A stretch of 64,000 bases of DNA from DATGPD01 sp031423015. Its GTDB lineage: Bacteria; Planctomycetota; UBA1135; UBA2386. Location: NCBI GenBank assembly GCA_031423015.1, contig JANPER010000221.1:17290-81289 (forward strand), written 5' to 3'. The notes beneath the pieces are model-generated. The model was given only the letters and a program-made list of their open reading frames with translations. It was not told the origin of the DNA and did no database searches. Below are positions 45,701 through 53,532 of the stretch, in pieces (positions within the stretch are counted from its first letter, which is position 1; every line of letters starts with the position of its first letter). The position numbers and the translations under genes are program-made.

Positions 45701-45885
45701 GCGGCGGCGTTCTCGGTGAACGTCACCGCCAGCACGCGGTTCGTATCCATGTGTTGGCACAAGATCGCGGCGAGCACGCGGCCCACCAGGAGCGATGTCT
45801 TGCCGGTGCCGGCGCCCGCCGTGACCACCAGGTTGTGGCTGAAGTCGGTCAGCGCCGCGTGCCGCGCGTCGTGGTCAGGAAGCAC
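42748..45885 (-). CDS. addA: AddA-type UvrD helicase-nuclease
   Basis: An SF1A helicase with a C-terminal RecB-type nuclease, about 1045 residues. With AddB it resects double-strand breaks for recombination. Walker A is TAGAGTGKT (22-30), motif II is VDEFQDTDPLQYD, and motif VI region is LFYVAATRAKEKLLLLG. The nuclease at the end shows GIIDVLWQDAHGTWQVIDWK followed by TD. The GTG at 45885 is preceded by GGAGG five bases upstream and overlaps the addB stop by 11 bp; an ATG at 45924 is the alternative. No Chi-recognition details can be read from sequence. Confidence 0.85.
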   Translation of the reverse strand: MLPDHDARHAALTDFSHNLVVTAGAGTGKTSLLVGRVLAAILCQHMDTNRVLAVTFTENAAAEMRQRLVRMLRAVPAFVRGERLDDSDAFVLSTLGIGAEHARRAEEALADVDRLALATFHGFCLRLLQEHAADLDLPAVLRVGSDEMVRARFDREFLVFLGEAAEGEHAAALDRFDASELRELAFALLTLPEEAWDELATPFAPTDLAQREHDLQALLTDHARARPAWRDYAERLLAVCGALRAGRTPDDEALFDKGTPKAGKRELGETEDERATNALDGHRGYLRGLLLADEEAIALARAFLLPFLATQRTSRAQAGELSFDDLLLLTRHVLMQRPAVRKKLAQRFQTILVDEFQDTDPLQYDVLFLLASDPTRDAGDVVREPMALPLRACLFIVGDAKQSVYRFRRADVGAYYRAVQHVAGDGEAPLGRRLVLSANFRSRPAVLRFVNTTCARTLTEDVPYQLGYEPVHAVRDDAEGATVELLLLPASERGARAWERRQREGRAIVQVLHDLQTSGTKLSDVAILLRAAADTTWLLRPLRQAELPYVLQGSRRFYSRHEIVLAGALLAAMARPFDPVPVLAVLRSTLCGVADGDLLRFTRAGGVFDHRAPSDGDGPVQDGMRFLRDLHERTQGRPLHAALPAILRHEELLLVEGAGFEGAQRLANLDRLLQQLLRAAPIDLAEAASLVERRTLKETDDEESPLFDEAADAVRIMTVHAAKGLEFAVVIVPDLARRPPSDPDGDRTPAQRTFTADGRPLVAVRLGERENRAAQVARQEAGRHQEAEERRLFYVAATRAKEKLLLLGHDDDDLVADSLWQKDLAAVPLDEAGVVVRALQEAPTAGRRTAEPDDVDIDRIAHALANHRTLSVRAAQQARLPVAVSPSQLEDADTSAFAGGVARTAAQARGRAAHAYLALVDLARHAVDDDLLAHVTSEATTRAELRPWLVRFHASDVCARLRVAAHVEREIAVTYRDDNGHVVHGIIDVLWQDAHGTWQVIDWKTDRDPDPARYAAQLAAYAQGVQRALGLPRAPAAEAVFLATS

Positions 45886-48766
45886 TGGCGCCTCCGAGCC
45901 CAACACCTCCGAGCATGGGGGCATAGATCGACTTGCTGCGCAGCCCGAGGTAGCGCCGCACCTCGGCGCGGTCGGAGTTGAAGACCCGCTCGCGGCTCGG
46001 TGGGTGCAAGCGACGACAGGCGGCGCGGAAGTCGCAGAAGCGGCACACCTTGTTGGCGTCGTTGCTGGGTACGAACGTGCCCGTGGCGCGCACGTCGGCC
46101 AGCACGCGCAGGGTTTCGCGCAGCGCGTCGCTGAACTTGCCGCCGAGAAAGTCAGACGCGTAGCGCCACTTCAACCAGAACTCGCCGTTGGCCAAAAGCT
46201 CCGGTTGCACCGCACGCACGCCGAGGTCGCGCAACTCGGCGTTCAGCGTCTGCTCGGCCATCGCGGCGTACACCGGCATCTGCAGGCGCCGACCCTTCAA
46301 GATGTCCGACGTCGACAACACCGCGCCCGGGTTGTTGCCGGTCTTGTAGTCGATCACGCGCAACGACCCATCGGCGAGGCGATCGATGCGGTCGGCACGG
46401 CCACGCATCGCGAGTTCGCGACCACCGCCGAGCGCGACTCGGCCCTCCATCTTGTGTTCTTGGTGCAGCGGCGTGATGCCGTAGCTGCGCAGCGCGCGCG
46501 CGTCGTCGGCGAAGCTCAGCGCCACCGCGCGCGACCACTGCCGCACCAAGATGCGGTGCAGGGCCGGCAGCGTGTGCGCGAGCGGCGAGTTCGCGCGCAG
46601 CATCGCGTCGAGGCGCGGTGCCAGCTCGCTGGCCAACAGCGTGGCGTCGATGTCGGTCGCGTCGCCTGCCGCGGCGACCAGGCGCGGGTGCAGTTCGGCC
46701 ATGAGCGCGTGCACCGCAGAGCCAACCGCGCCCGGTGCCAAGGCGAGTGCGTCGGGCTCGGGTGGCAGCGCCTCGACGCGCAGCTCCCGGCGAAAGAAGA
46801 ACTGATGCGCGCAGCGCGCCAGCATCTCGAGGTCGCTCACCGAGAGTGTGCCCGTGTCGTCACCGCGGCGCGCGTCGCCGATGTCGCCATCGCACAAAAG
46901 GTCGCCGCCGAAGTGTTCGAGCCGCTGCACACGCTTGATCGTTTGGCTGCCGCGCGCGCCGAGCAGCTTGCTGGCGGCGGCAGCGGTGCCGTGCTGCAAC
47001 GCCAAAAGGGTCACGGCGGTGTCGAGCGCCGCCAAGCCACTCGCCACCCGCGCCGCGGCGCGCGGCAACGGATGCGCGCGCTCGATGTGCTCGACGACGC
47101 CGGCCAAGCGATCGTCGAGGACGGTGGCCAAGAGCGGCGAGGGACCGACGACGCGACCCTGCGTGTCGGTCTGCGGTCGGCTGACGTGCAGCGAGGCGAG
47201 CGGCAGCGACGCCAGCTGCGCCAACGTCTGCGCCTGCTGCGCGCGCGTGGCCACGCGTGAGGGCAACCCCAACGCCTCGCGGTCGGCGTCGCTGAAGAAC
47301 GTGGGCGGCGGCGTCGGTTGCGGCAGCTGGTCGTCGGCCGCGCCGAGCAGCGACACGTGCAGCGCGGGAAAGGCGAGCGCGTCGCCGTACTCGACGACCT
47401 GCACGGCGTGCCCGATGCGCGCGCCGATCGGTAGCCCGCGACCCTGCAGCAGGTCGAGCGCATCGAGCAAGAACTCGGCGTCATCGGCGTGCAGCAGTTC
47501 GCGCAGCGTCTCACCCAGACGCTCGGCAGCGTCGGCGTCGCGGCTGCCAGGCGCCGCGGCCACCAGTTCGTTCGCCAGCAGTTCGTCGAGCGCGCGCGCC
47601 TTCTGCGCGCTCGTCTGCAACGCGGCTGCGGCGTGGGCACGGGTGGCGAGACGCCGCACCGCCGCCGCCGCCAAAGGCGCCCGCTCGTGCAGCAACTCCG
47701 CCAAGCGTTCGGGCAGCGCCGCATGGCCAGCCAAGCCGCGGCTGCGCGCTTCGACCTCGAGTGCGTGATGCTCGGCGGGCGGCAGCGGCGCGCGTTGCAG
47801 GTCGGCGCCAGCCAGCGCGAGATAGCTGCGCGTCGGTGCGCCGTCGAACAGCAAGCGCGCCGCGTGCACCGCGAGCGCGCCGCGCGGCTCGTGGGCCAGC
47901 GCCGTCTCGGCGTGCGCGCGCAGCGGGATCCCTTCGGCCGCGAACGCCGACGCCAGGAACGGCACGTACGGACCGAGGCGCGGCGCGGCCACGATCATGT
48001 CGCGCAGCGCTTGGCCGTCGCCGAGGGCCAAGCCGCAGCGATGGGCCGCGGCGCGCAGCTCGGCCTCCAGCGTCGGGTGCGCCGAGCGCGTGGGTAGCTT
48101 GGGCGTGAGTTCGCAGGCCGGCAGATGGGTGAGCACCGTCGCTGGCACGTGCCGCGTGAGCGCGTCGAGCAACGCCTCGAGGTCGGCCGTCATCGGGTCG
48201 CCGACGGTGGCCACCAGCAGATCGTGGCGCGGTCGCTCCCCGCGTTCGAGCCGACACCGCGCCGCGGCGATGCCTTTGGTACGGTTGTCGAACGGGTGGG
48301 CGAGCAACGCGCGCGCCAAGGCACCGGCGACGGCGAGAGTCTGTTGGCCCCAGCCAGACACCGCGGCTTGTGCCGATGGCGCGCCGCCGCGCAGCCACTC
48401 GCGGCAGGTGGCCAAGAGCGCAGAGAGACTCGGCCGATGGCGCAGGGCGTAGGCCGCGACCTCGTTGTCGGTAGCCCGCAGCACCGCGCGCAGTAGGCCG
48501 CGCTCGGCGAGCGGCGTGAGCGACGCGTCCTGAGCGGGCTCACGCAGAAGCCACAAGAGCTCGGTTACGAACGCCGTGGGTGTGAGAAAGCGCACCCCGA
48601 GCATGCCGGGTCGATGGGCCAGAACCGCGTCGCGCAGCGCCGTGGCGGCCGCCGCCGAGGAAGCCAGTACGAAGCTGCGCTGGCGGCGGTCGTCGGCCGC
48701 TGGCAAGAGCCGCAGCAGGCCCTGCACGTGGGGGTGGACCGGGGTGGCGGCTGCCTTCCGACGCAT
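45875..48766 (-). CDS. addB: AddB-type nuclease subunit
   Basis: A 963-residue PD-(D/E)XK family protein, the probable AddB partner. It lacks an intact Walker A motif, which AddB proteins of some groups do. The C-terminal nuclease has RGRADRIDRLADGSLRVIDY followed by KTG, and the four Cys of the [4Fe-4S] cluster: MLARCAHQFFF, then VCRFCDFRAACRRL. This combination of RecB-type nuclease and cluster identifies AddB-like proteins. The ATG at 48766 is 81 bp from the divergent sigma factor start; it overlaps addA by 11 bp. Confidence 0.85.
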   Translation of the reverse strand: MRRKAAATPVHPHVQGLLRLLPAADDRRQRSFVLASSAAAATALRDAVLAHRPGMLGVRFLTPTAFVTELLWLLREPAQDASLTPLAERGLLRAVLRATDNEVAAYALRHRPSLSALLATCREWLRGGAPSAQAAVSGWGQQTLAVAGALARALLAHPFDNRTKGIAAARCRLERGERPRHDLLVATVGDPMTADLEALLDALTRHVPATVLTHLPACELTPKLPTRSAHPTLEAELRAAAHRCGLALGDGQALRDMIVAAPRLGPYVPFLASAFAAEGIPLRAHAETALAHEPRGALAVHAARLLFDGAPTRSYLALAGADLQRAPLPPAEHHALEVEARSRGLAGHAALPERLAELLHERAPLAAAAVRRLATRAHAAAALQTSAQKARALDELLANELVAAAPGSRDADAAERLGETLRELLHADDAEFLLDALDLLQGRGLPIGARIGHAVQVVEYGDALAFPALHVSLLGAADDQLPQPTPPPTFFSDADREALGLPSRVATRAQQAQTLAQLASLPLASLHVSRPQTDTQGRVVGPSPLLATVLDDRLAGVVEHIERAHPLPRAAARVASGLAALDTAVTLLALQHGTAAAASKLLGARGSQTIKRVQRLEHFGGDLLCDGDIGDARRGDDTGTLSVSDLEMLARCAHQFFFRRELRVEALPPEPDALALAPGAVGSAVHALMAELHPRLVAAAGDATDIDATLLASELAPRLDAMLRANSPLAHTLPALHRILVRQWSRAVALSFADDARALRSYGITPLHQEHKMEGRVALGGGRELAMRGRADRIDRLADGSLRVIDYKTGNNPGAVLSTSDILKGRRLQMPVYAAMAEQTLNAELRDLGVRAVQPELLANGEFWLKWRYASDFLGGKFSDALRETLRVLADVRATGTFVPSNDANKVCRFCDFRAACRRLHPPSRERVFNSDRAEVRRYLGLRSKSIYAPMLGGVGLGGASAS

Positions 48767-48847
48767 CGCCGCAGTATGCGCGCTCGGCGGCCTTCGCCGA
48801 CGCGGCAGTTCCCTCTTGCCCGGTCTTCGACTTGCATCAGAATCGGC

Positions 48848-49489
48848 GTGGATTTGCAGAACTCGCCGTTGCCCCAAGAACACGACCTCGACGCACAACC
48901 GAGCCTCGATTGTGCGGCCGACCTGGCGCTCGTGCGTGCGGTGCACGCAGGCGTCGGTAGTGCCACTCTGCCCTTCAACCAACGCATGCGCTGCGTGCCT
49001 CGCATCCTCGGCTATCTGAACGCCCGCCTGGGCCGGCCGCTTTGCCATGACGACCTGGCCGACGTGGCCCAGGATGTGTCGCTGTTGGTGTTGCGCAAAC
49101 TGCACGACTACGAGGGGCGCGGACGGTTCGAGGGTTGGGTCTACCGGCTGTGCAACCTGGAGATCCTCAACGCCGTGCGCCGCCGGTCGCGGCAGCGCCG
49201 TCGCTTCGTCGCGATGGAAGACCCGCGCGAGACCGTCGACACGCACGGCCAGCGCGAGATCGAGACGCTGGAGGAACGCGAACAGCTGCTGCGCGGCATC
49301 AAGCAGGTCGGCGGCGCCGAAGCCGAGCTGCTGGCGCTCAAGCACTTCGAGGACCTCAGCTTCGACGACATCGCTGCGCGCCTGAGCATCTCGCCGAATA
49401 CGGCCAAGACCCGCTACTACCGCGGGCTCGATCGGCTGCAACAGATTCTGTCCAGAGGGAAACCTGGTGAAGAAGGGGAGCAACCATGA
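48848..49489 (+). CDS. ECF-type sigma-70 factor
   Basis: A 213-residue sigma factor with regions 2 and 4 only. Region 2 includes HDDLADVAQDVSLLVLRKLH and GRFEGWVYRLCNLEILNAVR; region 4 includes LALKHFEDLSFDDIAARLSI, then SPNTAKTRYYRGLDRLQ (helix-turn-helix). The N-terminal 45 residues are extra and start uncertainly: GTG 48848 is used. The stop overlaps the next ATG by four bases (ATGA at 49486), the classical sigma/anti-sigma arrangement. Promoters it reads are unknown; autoregulation is likely. Confidence 0.92.
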   Translation: MDLQNSPLPQEHDLDAQPSLDCAADLALVRAVHAGVGSATLPFNQRMRCVPRILGYLNARLGRPLCHDDLADVAQDVSLLVLRKLHDYEGRGRFEGWVYRLCNLEILNAVRRRSRQRRRFVAMEDPRETVDTHGQREIETLEEREQLLRGIKQVGGAEAELLALKHFEDLSFDDIAARLSISPNTAKTRYYRGLDRLQQILSRGKPGEEGEQP

Positions 49490-50133
49490 CCGACCTCGAC
49501 CCCGAGCACATGCTGCAACAAGCACTGACTGGAGAACGCGCCCTCGACGATCCGGCGCTCACGGCGGCTCTCGCCATGAGCCCCGGGCTGCGCACGCGCT
49601 TCTCGAAGCTGCGTGCGCTGGCCGTGCGGCTGGATCGCGAAGGCACAATGCAACGCGCGGCCGTGGCGGCGCCTGCCGATCAGGCGCTGCCGCCGTTCGA
49701 CCTGCGGCAGGTGCGCGGCCGCGCGCGTTGGCGCGGCCTGCGCGCTGCGGCGCTGGTCGTTGCCGCGTTGCTGATCTGCGCGCTCGCCCTGTGGTGGACG
49801 CTCGGGCAAGGCAACGGGCGCGCGATCCCGTCGACCTACACCCTCGCCAACCCTTGGCGCCTGAGCCCCGAGGGCACGCGCGCAGTGTTGCCGGAGATCT
49901 TCACCTGGCACGACCCAAGCGGCAGCCTGTCGCGGAATCAGGCGTACTTCTTGGTGTTCAGCGACACGTCGGGTGCCGAGATCGACGCGATCGAGCTGGA
50001 TCGGGATGCGCGATGGTCGGTGCAAGCTGCGGTGCGGCGCTCGCTGCCGCGTCCGTTCCGCTGGGAAGTGCAAGTGCGCGTGGGCAGTGAGTTGGTGCGA
50101 CGTTCGGGTGCAGTTGAGGTGACGGTCGACTAG
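49486..50133 (+). CDS. Membrane anti-sigma factor candidate
   Basis: A 215-residue protein with one membrane helix (about residues 84-104, AAALVVAALLICALALWW). The cytoplasmic part of about 80 residues is helical and starts DLDPEHMLQQALTGERALDD. It lacks the Zn-binding HxxxCxxC motif. The outer part is beta-rich (PEIFTWHDPSGSLSRNQAYF, then WEVQVRVGSELVRRSGAVEV). Position and coupling to the sigma gene make an anti-sigma role likely; the sequence alone does not prove it. The outer domain could be the sensor or the cleavage target of a protease. Confidence 0.75.
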   Translation: MTDLDPEHMLQQALTGERALDDPALTAALAMSPGLRTRFSKLRALAVRLDREGTMQRAAVAAPADQALPPFDLRQVRGRARWRGLRAAALVVAALLICALALWWTLGQGNGRAIPSTYTLANPWRLSPEGTRAVLPEIFTWHDPSGSLSRNQAYFLVFSDTSGAEIDAIELDRDARWSVQAAVRRSLPRPFRWEVQVRVGSELVRRSGAVEVTVD

Positions 50134-50253
50134 TTCCACCGCCGCGCGACACCGCACGCATCCAGCCTTCGAGCAGCATGGCCGCTCGCAAGATCGGCTC
50201 CCCGGTGCCATCGCTGCGTCACCCCCGCACGGTGCCAGGGCTAGACTGGCGGT

Positions 50254-51027
50254 ATGACGAGCCCCTTCCCGGGCATGGACCCTTGGATCGAACAGGCATC
50301 GATTTGGCCGGACGTCCATCAACGCCTCATCACCTACGCCGGTGACGCGCTCCAGACTTGCGTTGGGCCGGCCTATTTCGTCGCCATCGGCGCGCGGGTC
50401 TACCTCGAGACTGCCGAAGCCGCAGGCTTCTACCCCGACGTCTCGGTCGTCGAGGCGCCGATCCGGGGTGCCAACGCTTCGCGGATGCAGACGGACGCGG
50501 ATCAGCCGACCGTGCTGATGGTCGAGCCGGTCGAACGCCGTGAGACCTTCCTGGAGATCCGTGACGCGGCGACCCAAGGCAACGTCGTGACTGTCATCGA
50601 GGTGCTGTCGCCGAGCAACAAGCGGCCGGGTCCTGGGCGCGAGCTGTATCTGACCAAGCAGCGCGAGGTCATGGCCTCGACGACGAGCCTGGTGGAGATC
50701 GACCTGCTGCGAAGCGGTGAACCCACCGTCGCGGCTCCAGCGACATCGGCTACTGCCTCGCCGTACCGTGTCGTCGTCAGCCCGGCCGCGGACCGAAGGC
50801 GTCGAGAGTTGTATGCCATCATGCTCCGGCAGCGCCTCCCACGGATTTCGGTGCCGCTGCTCGCGGGTGCGGGCCACGTGGTGCTCGATCTCCAGGCGGT
50901 GTTGACCGAGGCCTACGCCAAGGGGGCGTACGCGCGGCGGATCGACTACAGAAAGCTGCCGGTCCCGGCGCTTGGTGAGACGGATCTGGCCTGGGCGCGG
51001 GAGTGCATCACGGCGGCGCGCGCATGA
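50254..51027 (+). CDS. DUF4058 protein
   Basis: A 257-residue protein of DUF4058. The family start is MTSPFPGMDPWIEQASIWPD, then VHQRLITYAGDAL. Other markers are VTVIEVLSPSNKRPGPGREL, YLTKQREVMASTTSLVEIDL, the pattern of a PD-(D/E)XK-like or Uma2-like core (IEVLSPSNK and a downstream Lys), which could mean nuclease-type chemistry; this is inference. The ATG follows the anti-sigma gene by 120 bp. The stop overlaps the CHAT gene start (ATGA at 51024), so the DUF4058 and CHAT proteins are made together. Confidence 0.88.
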   Translation: MTSPFPGMDPWIEQASIWPDVHQRLITYAGDALQTCVGPAYFVAIGARVYLETAEAAGFYPDVSVVEAPIRGANASRMQTDADQPTVLMVEPVERRETFLEIRDAATQGNVVTVIEVLSPSNKRPGPGRELYLTKQREVMASTTSLVEIDLLRSGEPTVAAPATSATASPYRVVVSPAADRRRRELYAIMLRQRLPRISVPLLAGAGHVVLDLQAVLTEAYAKGAYARRIDYRKLPVPALGETDLAWARECITAARA

Positions 51028-53486
51028 TCGCTCGCGCCGCGCGCCTGGCGGTAGCCGGCGGGGCGTTCGCGCTGTTGCTGATCGCGATCATGTCGATGAG
51101 GAGCGCGTGGGGCAAGCGAGGCGAGGCGGCAGAAGGCAACGCGGCGCCGCGTGAGCCGGCAACCATGGTCGACGTGGCCCAACTCGTCGCCATGCTGGAC
51201 GCGCCGGCCGCGCGCGTGAACGAGGTGGTGGGCGCTCTCGAGGATGCGGTACACGCGGGCGCGGCGATGGCTTGGAAGCGCGATGCGTTCGACGGCTTCG
51301 TCGTGCGCCTGCGGGCGCGGGCCGGCGATCGTCCTCTGCGCGCCAACGTCGAGCACATCGTCGCCCAGGCCTACACCGATCAGGGGCGAGTTGACCTGGC
51401 GCGACGCGAACTCGGGGCGTTCGTGCGCACGATGGACTCGCATGACTTCTGGCTCGGGCAGCGGCTGCGGTGCCGCGCGTTCCTCGCCGATCTGTGCCGC
51501 GTGCAGGGTGATGCCAATGAAGCCATCCGCACGCTCATGCCAGCCCGCGATGTCGAACAGAGCATCGAGCCTGCGCCCGGCGAAAGCGAAGGGCAGCACC
51601 GGACTCGGCTGCTGGGCCTGGGTGAGGTGCATGGTGTGTGGAGCGAGATCCTGCGCGGCCATGGTCGGTTTCATGCCGCCTCCGATCACCTGCTGCGCAG
51701 CGAACAGATGGCACAGGCCCTTGGCGATGGCGGGTTGCTCGACAACTGCATCGAGCGTGACGTCGAGATCCTGCTGGCGACTTCCGGCGCGGCCAAGGCC
51801 AAGCGGAAGTTGCGGGCGCGGCTCGATGAACTCGCGCAAGTGCCTACCGCGGAACGCGACGACGAGTGGCGGTTGCGCGGCACCGAGATGACGCTGCTCG
51901 TCGCGGTGGCCGAACTGGCGCGCGATCACCGCTCCGAGACGCGCGACATGCTGACTGCGCTCGCGCAACAGCCCCTGGCGCCGCAGCATCAAGCCGAGGT
52001 GCACGTGCGGCTGTTGGACCTGGCGATCACGGAAGGCGACTTCGCCGCTGCCGAGCAGCATCTCGAGCGTTGCCGTGGGTTGGCACACATTGCGCAGACC
52101 GGCACGGCAGTGCGCGTCGCCGCCCTCGCGGCGCTCTTGGCCCGGTTGTCACCCTGTGCAGCGGCAGAACGGCGTCGCCGTGGCGAGGCCCTGGAGGATC
52201 TGTTTGGTGCGCAGGTCGACGAATGGCGGCGATTGCCGCCCGACGCGGGCGGCTTCGGCTTCTTGCAGCCACCTGCAAGGCGCTTGCTGCTGAGCGAGTT
52301 GATCCACCTGCGGCTGACGCGCGCGGGCGCTGCCGCAGCCGAGGCAGCGTTGATGTGCTTGCTCGAAACGCAGGCGTGCAGCGTGCTGGCGCGACGGCGC
52401 AACGCGACGGCAGGCGACCTCGAAGCCATCCGCCAGCACGTGCTCCAACCAGACGGCGGGGTCTTGATCTACCTGCCGGCGCGGCCTCAGTCGCACGTGT
52501 TTGCCATCACGCATGCGCGGGTGCAGCACTGGCTGCTCGCCGCCGAAAACGATTTGCAACACGCGTGTCGACCGCTGACCAACCGACTGGTTGGCCTGAC
52601 CGCCGTCACCGACGAGGCTGCGGCCGCGCACGGCATCGCGCTGCGGCGCGACCTCGACGCGGCGCGTGCGGCGCTGCTTCCAGCCGCGTTGGCTGACCAA
52701 GTGCGCACCTGGAAGTGTCTGAGCGTGGTGGGCGCCGACCTCATGCGCGACCTTCCCTTCGAGGTGCTGCCCTCGACCGATGCCGCTGACGCGCCGCTGC
52801 TCGGCGAGATCGTGCCGGTCGATCAACTGCCGTCGTTGCCGTGGGCAATCGCCTGTGCGCGCGACCTGGTGCAAGCACCACGCTCGCCGCCCTCGCTCAC
52901 GCTGTTCGCCTGCATCGCCCCGCGCGCGGCCGCATCCGAGGTGCAGTCTCTGACGCTCACCGAGGGCGACCTCACCTTCTTGCAGCACGTTGAGTCAAAG
53001 CGTGCCTGCATCGGCGCGCGCGCCACCGTGCAGGCGGCGGCCGACGCTGAGCCGACCGCGATCACTCACTTCCTGGCGCACGAAGACAGCCGCGACGACG
53101 AACTGCTCACGGGCCTGTCGCTGTACGACGGCTCGTTGTGGCACGAATCGTTCGCAAAGCGGCCGCGCCGCGGCGGCTTGGGTGTCTTGTCGGTGTGCGG
53201 TGCGGGCGCGACCGAGCGACGCCTGGGCGAAGGGATCTCGTTGACCTCGTTGGGCGGGGCGCTGTTGGCCGCCGGCGCACAGGCGGTGATGCAGTCGCGC
53301 GACAAGGTGTTGCTCGTCGAGCACCTGGCGCTGCTCGATCCCTTCTATCGAGAACTCATGCGCCAGGCGTCGCCCGCCGCCGCGCTGCAACGCGCGCGTT
53401 CCGCGCTGGCGGGCGGCAGTTCCCTGGTCGCGCGTGTCCGTCGCGGTCAGTTCCAGGTCATCGGCCTGGGACACCGGCCCCTGTGA
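51024..53486 (+). CDS. TPR-CHAT caspase-like protease, membrane-anchored
   Basis: An 820-residue protein. An N-terminal helix (about residues 6-26, ARLAVAGGAFALLLIAIMSM) anchors it. The middle 500 residues are helical, TPR-like repeats (VEHIVAQAYTDQGRVDLARR and similar). The C-terminal 300 residues are a CHAT domain of the caspase clan with both catalytic residues: His at about 686 (THFLAHEDSRDDELLTGLSL) and Cys at about 725 (VLSVCGAGATERRLGEGISL, then TSLGGALLAAGAQAV). It is coupled to DUF4058 and is 1.5 kb downstream of the sigma factor. It probably cleaves a protein in response to a signal; the target is unknown. Confidence 0.9.
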   Translation: MIARAARLAVAGGAFALLLIAIMSMRSAWGKRGEAAEGNAAPREPATMVDVAQLVAMLDAPAARVNEVVGALEDAVHAGAAMAWKRDAFDGFVVRLRARAGDRPLRANVEHIVAQAYTDQGRVDLARRELGAFVRTMDSHDFWLGQRLRCRAFLADLCRVQGDANEAIRTLMPARDVEQSIEPAPGESEGQHRTRLLGLGEVHGVWSEILRGHGRFHAASDHLLRSEQMAQALGDGGLLDNCIERDVEILLATSGAAKAKRKLRARLDELAQVPTAERDDEWRLRGTEMTLLVAVAELARDHRSETRDMLTALAQQPLAPQHQAEVHVRLLDLAITEGDFAAAEQHLERCRGLAHIAQTGTAVRVAALAALLARLSPCAAAERRRRGEALEDLFGAQVDEWRRLPPDAGGFGFLQPPARRLLLSELIHLRLTRAGAAAAEAALMCLLETQACSVLARRRNATAGDLEAIRQHVLQPDGGVLIYLPARPQSHVFAITHARVQHWLLAAENDLQHACRPLTNRLVGLTAVTDEAAAAHGIALRRDLDAARAALLPAALADQVRTWKCLSVVGADLMRDLPFEVLPSTDAADAPLLGEIVPVDQLPSLPWAIACARDLVQAPRSPPSLTLFACIAPRAAASEVQSLTLTEGDLTFLQHVESKRACIGARATVQAAADAEPTAITHFLAHEDSRDDELLTGLSLYDGSLWHESFAKRPRRGGLGVLSVCGAGATERRLGEGISLTSLGGALLAAGAQAVMQSRDKVLLVEHLALLDPFYRELMRQASPAAALQRARSALAGGSSLVARVRRGQFQVIGLGHRPL

Positions 53487-53532
53487 CAGCGAGCACGAGG
53501 CCTTCGCTGCGCGTCAGAAGCCGATCGGCCTC

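Noticed and set aside
48848..53486. Type III-E CRISPR (Craspase) locus
   Set aside because: There is a TPR-CHAT protein and a sigma factor, but no gRAMP/Cas7-11-like effector, Cas1/2 or repeat array in the window.
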